In this document: positions 47,450 to 58,685 of the stretch, piece by piece
How the letters are laid out: every line of letters starts with the position of its first letter
Numbering within the stretch: position 1 is the stretch's first letter
Program-made: the position numbers and the translations under genes
Source of the DNA: Antilocapra americana
Lineage: Eukaryota > Chordata > Mammalia > Artiodactyla > Antilocapridae
Length of the DNA stretch: 64,000 bases
Assembly (NCBI GenBank): GCA_007570785.1
Contig: ML664161.1
Coordinates: 1 to 64,000 of the forward strand
Direction of reading: 5' to 3'
The notes under the pieces: model-generated
Seen by the model: the letters and a program-made list of their open reading frames with translations, nothing else
The model's database searches: none
What the model was told of the DNA's origin: nothing

Positions 47450-47954
47450 TGCTACCCATATTCATTGATTATCAGAGTAAGTTATAAGTCCTGCCTAAGC
47501 ACTTATTCACAAAAACAAATCTTGTTAAATAAGCTATGGAAAAATAACAACATGATTGGATTTCAAGTTCCTCAGTGAAAAAGCAAAAAATTAATACTCC
47601 CAGACTCACCCTAAGAGTAAACAGCAATATAATGAAATTGATGATATACAGTATGACCAAATGAAGAGTACTAATATTATTAAAATAAAACAAAATATAC
47701 CTAGTATTTTTAAGAAAGAGAATATTTACCTGACTTACTTTAAAGTTATATTAATTTATAATTAATTTTTCATACTACAAAAGTACTATTAATATATGTT
47801 CCTTAAATCTCTTTTTGGTCTTAAAAAGATAATACTATCACTATCTGTCCTGAATTTAACATGTTGAAAGTTGATGGGGTTGCAAGATTCTGTCCTAGAC
47901 ACAGGTCACTTCATCTGAATACTCCACGTGCACATTGAGTTGCTGCCACTTCTA
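47450..47954. other. Unassigned sequence
   Basis: AT-rich; a 73-codon hydrophobic frame on the minus strand (47,472-47,693) has no recognised motif and I do not call it a gene. Confidence 0.4.
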
Positions 47955-47967
47955 AAACGGCAGCACT

Positions 47968-48437
47968 TGGAATTTAGAAAGACAGTAACGAGAACCCAAC
48001 ATGCGAGACAGCAAAAGGAACGCAGATGTATAGAATAGACTCGTGGACTCTGTGAATGAGGGAAAGGGTGGGATGATATGGGAGAATGGCATTGAAACAT
48101 GTTAATTATCATATGTCTAATCAATCGCCAGCCCAGGATTGATTCTCGGGTTTCTGGAGGGGGAGCATATGTAAACCCATGGTGATATCATGGCATTGTA
48201 TGACAAAAACAATAAAAGGGAGGGAAAAAAAAGGAATACATGATCTACTATTAAAAGAAGAATATGTGGTTTCTTTATGCTGAGGCCAACCAAAGTGATC
48301 ATTATATACTGATCAATTGTCGATCTCAGAATCACTAAAATGTCAAGTCTGTGATTCTTCTAGAAACATGGCAATATTATATGCACATAGGGAAAAATTA
48401 ACTTATAAAACTAATAATGCAGAAAAAAAATAAAATT
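47968..48437 (+). mobile_element. L1 3' end with probable 3' transduction
   Basis: 47,968-48,232 is young L1 3' UTR with its own A-rich end. A further ~190 bases of non-L1 sequence follow, then a second A-rich tail at about 48,421-48,437. The exact 13-bp repeat 'aaacggcagcact' lies at 47,955-47,967 and 48,438-48,450, outside the non-L1 part. The simplest reading is an L1 transcript that ran past its weak polyadenylation site and carried its 3' flank to this locus. The L1 part is 5' truncated and non-coding. Confidence 0.9.
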
Positions 48438-48450
48438 AAACGGCAGCACT

Positions 48451-48851
48451 GTTTTTCCTTTCACTATATTAGCTAGAGGTTAGGTAAGACAGTTTTCCAC
48501 ATATGCAACATGGTCTAAGCCAGTTTTTCACATGTCAACTACTTAAATACATTTTTTAATCATCTGTGTGTATGTGTGAATCTCTATGTGTTATATCTGG
48601 TTTATGTGGGTAAAACTTCAGGATAACTCAAAAGATGATTGGGACCTTCTACATGGCTTCCCTTGAGCTCTTTAGCTATTGCTCTGAAGCCTTCAAAACA
48701 CTTTACATTACTTTCTCTAGCTTTATTAAGCTGAGATTTTTTATTTAATTTTCAACCCAAAGAAACTTTCCCAGTACACCAAGCTTCTACCTTTTTGCCC
48801 TGTTTCTTCATCAAGGACATAAGGATTAATTCTCTTCACCTACTTTTAGAA
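48451..48851. other. Unassigned sequence
   Basis: No recognised gene or repeat. Confidence 0.4.
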
Positions 48852-49763
48852 ATGATCCCAGTGTTGGGTTAATTTCCCCTGTACAGCAAAGTGAATCAAC
48901 CATATGTATAAAAAAAAAAACCCTTAATTTGGATCCCCTTTCCATTTAGTTCACTACAGAGCACTGAGTAGAATTCCCTGAGCTGTGCAATAGGTTCTCA
49001 TTAGTTATCTATTTTATACATGGTATCAAAAGTGTATATATGTCAATTCCAATTCCCCAATTCATCCATTTTAGTGTCCATATGTTTGTTCTCTACATCT
49101 ATTTCTCTATTTCTGTTTTGCAAATAAGATCATATCAAAAACACAAATGACCCAGTCAAAATATAGGCTGAAGACATAAATAGACATTTCTCCAAAGAAG
49201 ACACGCAAATGGCCAACAAACACATGAAAAAATGCTCAAAATCATTAATTGTTAGAGAAATGTAAATCAAAACTACAGTGATATATCACTTCATGTGCAT
49301 CAGAATGATCACCATCAAACATATACAAATAATAAATGCCAGAAAGGGTGTGGAGAAAGGGTACCCTCTTACACTTTTAGTGGGAATGTAAAATGGTACA
49401 GCCAACAAGGAGAATGGTATGAAGTTTCCTTATAAAACCAAAAGCAGAAACCTGGCAATCCCATATCTGGGCTTATATCCAGAGAAAACCATAATTCAAA
49501 ATGACACATGCTCCCTAGCATTCACTGCAGCACTATTTACAATATTAAGGACATGGTAGCAACCTATATATTCAATAGATGAATGGATAGAGAAGATATA
49601 CATATATACAATGGAATGTTAGTCATAAAAGGACTAAAACTGAATCATTTGTAGAGATGCGGATGAACCTAGAGACTGCCATACAGAGTAAAGTAAGACA
49701 GAAAGAAAAAACTAATGTATATTAATGCATATATGTGGCATCATAAAATTATATAGATGATCC
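48852..49763 (-). mobile_element. Older L1, 3' end with 5' inversion
   Basis: 48,852 to about 49,132 is antisense L1 3' UTR; from about 49,136 to 49,763 the sequence is sense ORF2 C-terminal region ('cccagtcaaaatataggctg' to 'ttaatgcatatatgtggcat'). The sense part ends in L1 coordinates almost exactly where the antisense part begins. This is the structure of a minus-strand L1 whose 5' segment was inverted during insertion. The flanking 7-mer 'atgatcc' is a weak candidate for the duplication. It is too decayed to code. Confidence 0.8.
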
Positions 49764-51022
49764 ATACACATTTTAAAGACAAAAAAAAAAATTACTGTTA
49801 CACTTCTGTTACACTTAACCCAAAAAGTCTTTGCAAAAACAAACACCACTGTAGTCAGTAACTTTATGCTATTTATAATTGAATTTGAAATAACTTTGAC
49901 ATTCTGAAAGTTCAAGTTAGGAAAATAGCAGTTGTTCTGATTGATGGGAATAATGGTGTGTGTCCACACTGTGTCCTTCAATGGTACTGCTATTATTATT
50001 AGATTAAAAAAAAAAAAAGATGACAGGGCAAGGATGAAATTTTCCAGATTTCTTAGAATAGACCAATATTTTTTTCTAAGTGAAGGCTAAGCTGCCAGCA
50101 AACCAAGATATGCCATTTATGTCAGTGTTTATGAGGATATTAAATTTTCTGTGAATTATTTATCACAGTATAAGTGTATTTTTGTCAAAATGTAATTTAA
50201 TTGCAAATAACATTTAGCATTTTCCAAGTAGATTATATTTACTTTATTATTAAAATAGAAAGTGATCAGAATTATTTTTAATGATATCAAGACAGTTTCA
50301 ATACAGCATAAAGTCTATTAATTTAGATCAAGAATTTAAATCTACAATTTACATTTTCTAAAAGCATTTTCAGTTTGATATTGTAAATTCTACTTGAAAG
50401 AAGAATATTAAGGAACTCAAGCATATTATGAGCAACCTTACAATATTTTTTTATAGTTGTATCCACATAGGACATTGTTCTTCTATCACTCTCACGTTAA
50501 AATAACATCAATGTTCTTTAAAACTGAGAAGCTTGTTTATTTAATTGGTATGAAATAATTTAGGTTCTCACATATTGCCACATGTCTAATTTTCAAACAG
50601 TGATTTATGTAAAGAAAATAAATAAATAAATATATTTAAAAAATAATTTTTAGAAGCAACAATCTGAAGTGTTACTCTCTTTAAATGGAAGTGCCGTTGT
50701 CTGTCAACTAGTCTCAAGAACTGATCACAATAATGCATTTATAATGTTACTAATTAAATACTCTTTAAGGATTATACATAAAGCTGATTTTGAAATGATT
50801 CTTTAAATTTGATTGTGTAACAACATAATTAATTCATGCTGTTCTTTAGATCCACATTTTGTGTACATATGTGACTATCATTCTTGTATAATCTTCAAGA
50901 GGTACTAAAATGTAAACATATGGTCTTTCAAAATAATATACATCACTTGTGTTTTATCATCTCTAAAACTTTGTAGTGTTCTAGTATTTCTTCTGGGCTA
51001 AGCTCATTAATTACTTCTTGGC
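49764..51022. other. Unassigned AT-rich sequence
   Basis: 1.26 kb with no recognised gene or repeat. Confidence 0.4.
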
Positions 51023-51127
51023 AGTAGTAAATTCAAAAATTAAATTGGCAATTGTGCCATCATTATATTGTACATATATATGTTTTTGTTTTACTGTTGA
51101 TTCAATAAAGATTTTAAGGGAATAACA

Positions 51128-51262
51128 CTCTTCTGTCAATGGAATTTTCCAGACAAGAACACTGGAGTGGGTAGCCATTCTATTCTCCAGGGCATCTTCC
51201 TGACCCATGGATTGAACCTGGATCTCCTGCATTGCAGGCAGATTCTTTACTGTGTGAGCCAC
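51128..51262 (-). mobile_element. Partial Bov-tA SINE lacking its 3' part
   Basis: Reverse Bov-tA from 'tcaatggaattttccagaca' to 'actgtgtgagccactctgg'. The BovB-like 3' tail (which should lie on the left) is absent and the head is abruptly replaced by the second duplicate copy. 3' loss is not expected from normal retroposition and suggests later rearrangement. Confidence 0.85.
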
Positions 51263-51325
51263 TCTGGTAGTAGTAAATTCAATAATTAAATTGGTAATTG
51301 CACCATCTTTATTTTGTACATATAC

Positions 51326-51372
51326 ACACACACACATATATACATATATATATATGTAAAAATATATACAAA

Positions 51373-51418
<46 letters not shown>
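51326..51418. repeat. (CA)n/(TA)n compound microsatellite
   Basis: (AC) run at about 51,326-51,337, interrupted TA tracts to 51,375, then (TA) for about 21 units to 51,418. Likely polymorphic. Confidence 0.95.
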
Positions 51419-51421
<3 letters not shown>

Positions 51422-51754
51422 CTTTTGTTTTACTGCTAATTCAATAAAGATTTTTTTTATTAAACATTTTTTTATTAGTTTTGCCAAACAATGACATGAT
51501 ATCACCATGGGTTTACATATGCTCCCCCTCCAGAACCCACCTCCCTCCTCCCTCCCACCCGGGAAATCTCCTTGCACCAGTTCCAAGCATCAATCCTGGG
51601 CCGGCTATTGCTTAGACATATGATAATTAACATGTTTCGATGCCATTCTCCCATATCATCCCACCCTTTCCCTCATCCACAGAGGCCCTGAGTCTATTCT
51701 ATACATCTGTGTTCCTTTTGCTGTCTCGCATGCTGGGTTCTCGTTACCGTCTTT

Positions 51755-54700
51755 CTAAATTCCATATATATGCATTAATATACTGTATTGTTGTTTTTGC
51801 TTCTGGCTTACTTCACTCTGGATAATGGGCTCCAGTTTCGTCCATCTGAGTAGAACTGATTCAAATGAATTTTTCCTTAATGCTGAGTAATATTCCATTG
51901 TGTATATGTACCACAGCTTTCTTATCCATTCATCAGGTGATGGGCATCTAGGTTGGTTCCATGTCCTGGCTATTGTAAACAATGCAGTGATGAACATTGG
52001 GGTACACGTGACTCTTTCAATTCTGGTTTCCTCGGTATATATGCCCAACAGTGGGATTGCTGGGTCATATGGCAGGACTATTTGCAGTTTTTTAAGGAAC
52101 CTCCACACTGTTTTCCATAGAGGCTGTACTAGTTTGCAATCCCACCAACAGTGTAAGAGAGTTCCCTTTTCTCCACATCCTCTCCAGCATTTATTACTTG
52201 TGGATTTTTGGATTGCAGCCATTCTGAGTGGTGTAAAGTGATATCTCATTGTGGTTTTGATTTGCATTTCTCTGATAATGAGTGATGTTGAGCATCTTTT
52301 CATGTGTTTGTTAGCCATTTTTATATCTTCTTTGGAGAAACGTCTGTTCAATTCTTTGGCCCACTTTTTGATTGGGTTGTTTATTTTCCTAGAATGGAGC
52401 TGCAGGAGTTGCTTGTATATTTTTGAGATTAATTGTTTGTCCGTTGCTTCATTAGCTATTATTTTCTCCCATTCTGAAGGCTGTCTTTTCACCTTGCTTA
52501 TAGTTTCCTTTGCAGTGCAGAAGCTTTTAATTTTAATTAGGTCTCATTTGTTTATTAGTGCTTTTATTTCCAATATTCTGGGAGGTGGGTCATGTAGGAT
52601 CCTGCTTTGGTTGATGTCAGAGAGTGTTTTCCCAATGTTATCCTCTAGGAGTTTTATAGTTTCTGGTCTTATGCTTAGATTTTTGATCCATTTTGAAATT
52701 ATCTTTGTGTATGGTGTTAGAAAGTGTTCTAGTTTCATTCTTTTACAAGTGGCTATCCAGTTTTCCCAGCACCACTTGTTAAAGAGGTTGTCTTTTCTCC
52801 ATTGTATATTCTTGCCTCCTTTGTCAAAGATAAGGTGTCCATAGATGCGTGGATTTATCTCTGGGCTATCTATTTTGTTCCATTGATCTATATTTCTGTC
52901 TTTGTGCCAGTACCATACTGTCTTAATGACTGTGGATTTGTAGTATAGCCTAAAGTCAGGTAGGTTGATTCCACCAGTTCCATTCTTCTTTCTCAAGATT
53001 GCTTTGGCTATACGAGGTTTTTTGTATTTCCATACAAATTGTGAAATTATTTGTTCTAATTCTCTAAAAAAGACCTCTGGTAGCTTGATAGGAATTGCAT
53101 TGAATCTATAGATTGCTTTGGGTAGTATACTCATTTTCACTATATTGATTCTTCCAATCCACGAACACGGCACATTTCTCCATCTGTTTGTGTCCTCTTT
53201 GATTTCTTTCATCAGTGTTTTATAGTTTTCTATATACAAGTCTTTTGTTTCTTTAGGTAGAAATACTCCTAAGTATTTTATTCTTTTTGATTCGAAGGTG
53301 AATGGAATTGTTTCCATAATTTCTTTTTCTGTTTTTTCATTGTTAGTGTATAGAAATGCCAGGGATTTCTGTGTGTTGATTTTGTATCCTGAAACTTTGC
53401 TATATTCACTGATTAGCTCTAGTAATTTTCTCGTAGAGTCTTTAGGGTTTTCAATATAGAGGATCATGTCATCTGCAAACAGAGAGAGTTTTACTTCTTC
53501 TTTTCCAATCTGGATTCCTTTGATTTCTTTATCTGCTCTGATTGCTGTGGCCAAGACTTCCAAAACTATGTTGAAAAGTAGTGGTGAGAGTGGGCACCCT
53601 TGTCTTGTTCCTGATTTCAGGGGGAATGCTTCCAGCTTTTCACCATTGAGGATAATGTTTGCTGTGGGTTTGTCATATATAGCTTTTATTATGTTGAGGT
53701 ATGTTCCTTCTATTCCTACTTTTTGGAGGGTTTTTATCATAAATGGATGTTGAATTTTGTCAAAGGCTTTCTCTGCATCTATTGAGATAATCATGTGATT
53801 TTTATTTTTCAATTTGTTAATGTGGTGTATTACATTGATCGATTTACGAATATTGAAGAATCCTTGCATCCCTGGGATAAAGCCTACTTGATCATGATGT
53901 ATGATCTTTTTGATGTGTTGTTGGATTCTATTTGCTAGAATTTTGTTGAGGATTTTTGCGTCTAAGTTCATCAGTGATATTGGCCTGTAGTTTTCTTTTT
54001 TTGTGGCATCTTTGCCAGGTTTTGGAATTAGGGTGATGGAGGCCTCATAGAATGAGTTTGGAAGTTTACCTTCGTCTGCAATTTTCTGGAAGAGTTTGAG
54101 TAGAATAGGTGTTAGCTCTTCTCTAAATTTTTGGTAGAATTCAGCTGTGAAGCCATCTGGTCCTGGGCTTTTGTTTTTTGGAAGATTTCTGATTACGGTT
54201 TCAATTTCCATGCTTGTGATGGGTCTATTAATATTATCTATCTCTTCCTGGTTTAGTCTTGGAAAGTTGTACTTTTCTAGGAATTTGTCCATTTCATCCA
54301 AATTGTCCAGTTTATTTGCATATAGTTGCTGATAATAGTCTCTTATGATCCTTTGTATTTCTGTGTTTTCTGTTGTGATCTGTCCGTTTTCATTTCTAAT
54401 TCTGTTGATTTGGTTCTTCTCCCTTTGTTTCTTGATGAGTCTGGCTAATGGTTTGTCAATTTTATTTATCTTCTCAAAGAACCAGCTTTTGGCTTGGTTG
54501 ATTTTTGCTATGGTCACTTTTGTTTCCTTTGCATTTATTTCTGCCCTGATCTTTAAGATTTCTTTCCTTCTACTAGACCTGGGCTTCTGCATCTCTTCCC
54601 TTTCTAGTTGCTTTAGGTGTAAAGTAAGGTCATTTATTTGATTTTTTTCTTGTTTCCTGAGGTGAGCTTGTATTGCTATGAACTGAGCACGCCTTCTAAG

Positions 54701-54763
54701 GTGTGTATAGCACTGATCTGTCCAGAATCCCCAGAAGTCTTGGTTAGCCTCCCCGAGGTTGGG
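51755..54763 (-). pseudogene. L1 ORF2p, reverse transcriptase and C-terminal part, one nonsense codon
   Basis: One reading frame stays open from 54,763 to 51,755 except for TGA at 52,546-52,544, where related copies have Trp (KWDLIK). The first Met is at 54,592; the 682 residues from it include [13 protein letters not shown] (about 141-153), [21 protein letters not shown] (about 189-209, shown in part), [11 protein letters not shown] (270-280), [14 protein letters not shown] (328-341) and the catalytic FADD at 372-375 (53,479-53,468). After the stop comes the cysteine motif CWRGC...HCWWDC and the C-terminal end LMHIYGI. L1 ORF2p copies L1 RNA at a nicked target; with no endonuclease domain and a stop codon, this copy cannot do so. 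Confidence 0.93.
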
Positions 54764-55402
54764 TTATGCCCACTGCTCTCGGGCTGGGCCGGTCCGCAGC
54801 CCGCAGCTGCCCAGCCTCTCTGTTGACTCCTCACCGCCCTTTGTTCTGTGCATGGGCCTGGGGGGAGGGGGGTGCTTTTCCTGGGAGGTTAGGTCCCTCG
54901 GGCTGCTCGGTTCCCTGAGAGCCCAGCCCGCCCCTCCCTGAGCAGGAGCAGTCCGCTTCGGCTAGTGGGGGGTGGGGCGCCAGTGCTGCCGCTCTGCTGT
55001 GCCTTGTAGCCAGAGTCGTACCTTGCAGGGCTTAGCTATTAATCTGCTTTTACTCCCAGCTATATTGCTCTCCAAGATTCACCGCAGATCTGCCAGAGAG
55101 AATGCTCCCTGGTATTCGGAAACCTTTCTCCTCTTTTTTTTTTTTCCTCTTTATTCCAGACTCCCCTTCCGGGTCGGAACCCATCCCCAGCTCTTTGTCT
55201 CTCCCTTTACTTTTTTTTTTTCTTTCTTTTGCCCTACCTCCTCACGTCGGCAATGGGTTGCCCCTCCAGATGCCCGATGTCCTCTGCCAGCATTCAGTTC
55301 CTGTTTTTTGGAGTTTGCTTGGCCTTTAAAAGTTCTTTTGGTATATTTATTGGGGAGAGAGTATTCTCCCCGTCCTATTCCTCCGCCATCTTAGTTCCCT
55401 CC
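54683..55402 (-). promoter_or_regulatory. L1 5' UTR / internal promoter region
   Basis: About 720 bases of GC-rich, CpG-containing DNA, the only such stretch in the window, directly upstream of the L1 ORF2 and ending in the conserved L1 5' terminus. L1 5' UTRs in mammals act as internal Pol II promoters. Promoter function here is inferred from position and composition only. Overlapping frames on the plus strand (54,638-55,489) are by-products. Confidence 0.6.
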
Positions 55403-55789
55403 TCTGTAACTTTGTTATATTCCAACTCACTAAAATACATTTTTATTCTCATATCCTTTCAAAGTTTGTCATCCATGAAAATTTCCTAATTTTAACTGAA
55501 ATAAATTTTTTTTCTCTGAAATCCCTGGCATGATGTTTAAACAATTGTTCACATATGAATTCTTTAAGAAGAAATGACAGTATCTTATAGGTCTGTATAT
55601 CATGGAAAAATTGCAAAAGATATGTAGTAAATAGGTTATTCCAGAAGGAGTATTTGATAAAGAATTTAACAGTGTGAACAACATTATCAGGGACACAATG
55701 AAATCACTGAAATTGTTTTAATAGATATGTGTTTCTTTAAAACTTAATAGTCTTCTTTCCTCTCCACTTTATACTTTCTATTTTCATGA
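55403..55789. other. Unassigned sequence
   Basis: AT-rich; nothing recognised. Confidence 0.4.
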
Positions 55790-56350
55790 TATAGCAGTGT
55801 TGAAGTTCCAGTTGATAGCTTCTACTATATTTCTCCACAGCCATATTTAAATACAAAGTATAAATACATACAAACATATTCATGCCATTTTCTCATGAAT
55901 TGTTTTCATTAAAAAGGATTATTCATCACAGTTTTGTGGGGGTATTTTTGCAAACTGTCTTTCTTATTCATCAGTGCATCATGACTTCCTTCACCCACTC
56001 ATCAGGTTTAATTGATTTAACTAAATGGTTTTAAAGTATTTTATTTAGTCAATGAATATCTACAAACATTTTATTTCTCCAAGATGTTTTGTTAAAAGCT
56101 AAATTGTTAGATCAAAGGGCACACACATTTATAATTCCAAAAGATATTGCAAGGTTAAATTCTAAACAGCAGTAGAGTTTCCATGATTAATGTATCGTCA
56201 ATGTACATTATTTCTAAATCTTTTAAATCTCATTGGTGAAAAGTTGACATGTTATTGTATAATAGTTTCTATTTCCTTGGCTGCTGAACAGTTTAGCTTA
56301 CTTTCACATGTTTATTGATTCTTTGAAGATTTTTGTATTGAATTGTTTCT
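55790..56350 (-). mobile_element. Ancient L1/HAL1-type fragment, antisense
   Basis: Antisense phrases typical of old L1 3' coding regions occur in order: 'gatcaaagggcacacacatt' (56,110-56,129), 'aaaagatattgcaaggttaa', 'aatctcattggtgaaaagtt' and 'tcacatgtttattgattctt'. Very diverged; limits approximate. Confidence 0.5.
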
Positions 56351-56382
56351 ATTTCTGTTTTTAAAATCAGTATAAACCTTCT

Positions 56383-56874
56383 TCCTTTGATCTGTTACTC
56401 CAGGTATTTCTTGACTTCCTACTTTTGCATTCCAGTCCATAGGAATTCCACTCCATAGGAATGTGAGAGTTGGACTATAAAGAAAGCTGAGCACCAAAGA
56501 ATTGATGGTCTTGAACTTGGTGTTAGAGAAGACTCTTGAGAGTCCCTTGGACTGCAAGGACATCCAACCAGTCAATCCTAAAGGAAACCAGCCCTGAATA
56601 TTCATTGGAAGGACTAATGCTGAAGGTGAAACTCCAATATTTTGGCCACGTGGTGCGAAGAACTGACTCATTGGAAAAGACCCAGATGCTGGGAAAGACT
56701 GCAGGCAGGAGGAGAAGGGGATGACAGAGGATAAAATGGTTGGATGGCATCACCAACTCAATGGACATGAGTTTGAGCAAGCTCTGGGAGTTGGTGATAG
56801 ACAGGGAAGCCTGGCATGCTACAGTCCATGGGGTCACAAAGAGTCAGACATGACTGAGCAACTGAACTGAAATG
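56383..56874 (+). mobile_element. BovB with 5' inversion and TSD
   Basis: About 56,387-56,440 is BovB endonuclease-region sequence in antisense ('ctgttactccaggtatttct', 'acttttgcattccagtcc'). From about 56,460 to 56,874 the BovB 3' end is in sense (GCESWTIKKAE region through the 'gagcaactgaactgaa' tail). The repeat 'aaaccttct' flanks both at 56,374-56,382 and 56,875-56,883. At the junction 'tccataggaat' occurs twice (56,436-56,446 and 56,452-56,462). Confidence 0.85.
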
Positions 56875-56883
56875 AAACCTTCT

Positions 56884-58569
56884 GCGTATTAATGTTAACC
56901 TATATTTCTTATGTATGTTGTCCATGTTTCCCCAAGGCCACTGTTAATCTTTTTTGCTTTTTAAAATTCATATTTAAATTTACTTTGCTTTTTAATAGCT
57001 TCTGGGTTTCTTGATTGGATGTAGTTCTAAATTCTGCCCTAAATTTTATTATTTGTATTATGCTTAAAATTTAATTTATGTAGTCTTACAATAATTATAT
57101 GTGATATCAGGAACAATTGCATTCACTGTTTCTATCTGATGCATAATCTCTGGGACTAGCACTATTTGCTCAATATACTATTATTTTCCTAATGCATTGA
57201 AATGCTGAGTTAGCTACTAATTGTCTCTCTTACACTAACATTTCTTTGTGGAATATTCTTCCATTATACTGATCTATTATTATTTTTATTATTAGTGATT
57301 CCACCTCAATTTTTGTTTCAGGAGTTCTGTGGTTACATGCTTTTAGGTCTAAGGCTTTTTTTCCCCCACAAAATTTTGATCATTCTTAGATATTTAAGCA
57401 TATTAGAGATTATTTGACCTACTTGGTTAGGAGTCCGTAAGGTGAGCTTCAGTTCCATGAGTTCCGTCATTCATGACTTCTCCATGGAAAGAAACTCTAA
57501 TTCTAGCAGCCATAGGGCACACTTTCAACATATGAGAGAGACACCGAAAAGAATGAAAATGTTTGAATAAGAGGAAAAAGAGAAAAGAAAGATCATCAAG
57601 TATAGTACTCATGTCATCCATATATTTTTTTTGTAACTTCACTTTAGGAGAAGATACTATTTTCACTTTGAAGGTAAAAAGTGGGGTTCATGATAGGTTA
57701 ATATGAGCCAAGACAACAGGATTGCCTTTATACTATTACACTGGGTCTCTGTCAATATGCTCAAACATACAAGTCAAACAGGCCTGAATGGTGTTGCTCA
57801 GGAGAATTGTTTACCTTTGTTAAATAATTAAATCTTTGTTGTTATATGCCCTGGAATATGCTACCTTGAGTTGCATGTGTGAGAAACAGGTGGATTGCAT
57901 AACATCCCTAGCAATTCTGAACATCTACCTTTTGGGATTTTTAGTGTGAATTGATTTGAGAATTACACCTCTCCCCAGTAGTGAATTTCATATACACCAT
58001 ATGCTTGCCTCCATCTTCAGTCATGCATCCCTGACAAATGTCTGGGGACAAAAAGCATGCAATCTAATTTTTGTGATAGAGTAATAGAAAATAGAAAAAA
58101 TGTATTTTTAGTTTTTAGATAGTCTTCGATGGCATTGTAATGACACTATATTAAAGCTTTGAACATAGTCTGACAATTTGATACATATACTTTCACAAAA
58201 ATAATAAAAATGCTAGTATTTACAATTGATGACATTTTAGAATGGCTCAGTATTCTCATTTGATTTGTTTTTAAAATTTTTTTGAGAAAGGATTTCCTTA
58301 TCTATATAACAAATTTATTTATTGCTATAACAAAGTATAGTTTCACTTGAGATTGGCAGATATATACCTTCAGCTTGAATCTTGGGTTTACTTCTTTATG
58401 AGAATTTAGGTTTAGAGTGATTGAGTCAATTTCCTAGAAAAATGTAATAATATTTCTTACTTATATAATTAGAATATGAAGTTATGTTTCTTGGAACTAG
58501 TGTACACTTATTTTTTAATAACATTTATAATTTTGCATTGATTCTTAATAAATCTTAATATATTTCTCT
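56884..58569. other. Unassigned sequence
   Basis: 1.7 kb without recognised young repeats. 57,420-58,070 is less AT-rich than its flanks but has no open frame or family I can name. Confidence 0.4.
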
Positions 58570-58685
58570 GTAAACTGGGAGAGCCATAAAGGTAGAGACC
58601 TTATGTCTGTTCTTGTTCTTGTCTTATTGCTTTACATAGGCATGCCACATAGTAAGACCTCAAAATTTTTATGTTTCATGTTTTA
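58570..58685 (+). mobile_element. Probable L2 LINE 3' end
   Basis: Degraded L2 terminus: 'gtaaactgggagagccataa', 'aggtagagaccttatgtctg', 'tgccacatagtaagacctca'. Short and old. Confidence 0.5.

Larger units (their letters stand above)
51023..51454 (+). repeat. ~93-bp direct duplication flanking a SINE fragment
   Basis: 51,023-51,115 and 51,268-51,454 are the same segment: 'tagtaaattca', 'attaaattgg', 'attttgtacatata', then 'ttttgttttactg' and 'ttcaataaagatttt'. In the second copy a TA/CA microsatellite has expanded the middle by about 90 bases. A partial Bov-tA lies between them. Confidence 0.88.
51455..55402 (-). mobile_element. L1 (L1_BT-like) with 5' UTR joined to ORF2
   Basis: The best-preserved LINE here. 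Minus-strand order: 5' terminus at 55,402 (antisense of the 'aactaagatggcggagga' start), GC-rich 5' UTR to about 54,683, then ORF2 from inside the region after the endonuclease to its natural end at 51,755, then 3' UTR and A-rich tail at 51,455. ORF1 and the ORF2 endonuclease domain are absent, about half the length of a full element. No target-site duplication was seen next to the ends; the tail abuts the duplicated segment at 51,268-51,454. Confidence 0.92.

Noticed and set aside
47472..47693. 73-codon hydrophobic minus-strand frame
   Set aside because: AT-rich DNA readily gives such I/L/F-rich frames by chance; no conserved motif or exon context.
51011..51586. 191-codon minus-strand frame
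   Set aside because: It runs through a (TA)n tract giving alternating I and Y residues, a SINE fragment and an L1 3' UTR. It is not a gene.
54972..55394. 140-codon plus-strand frame in GC-rich DNA, suggestive of a first exon
   Set aside because: It lies antisense to the L1 5' UTR; the GC-rich island and open frame come from the transposon.
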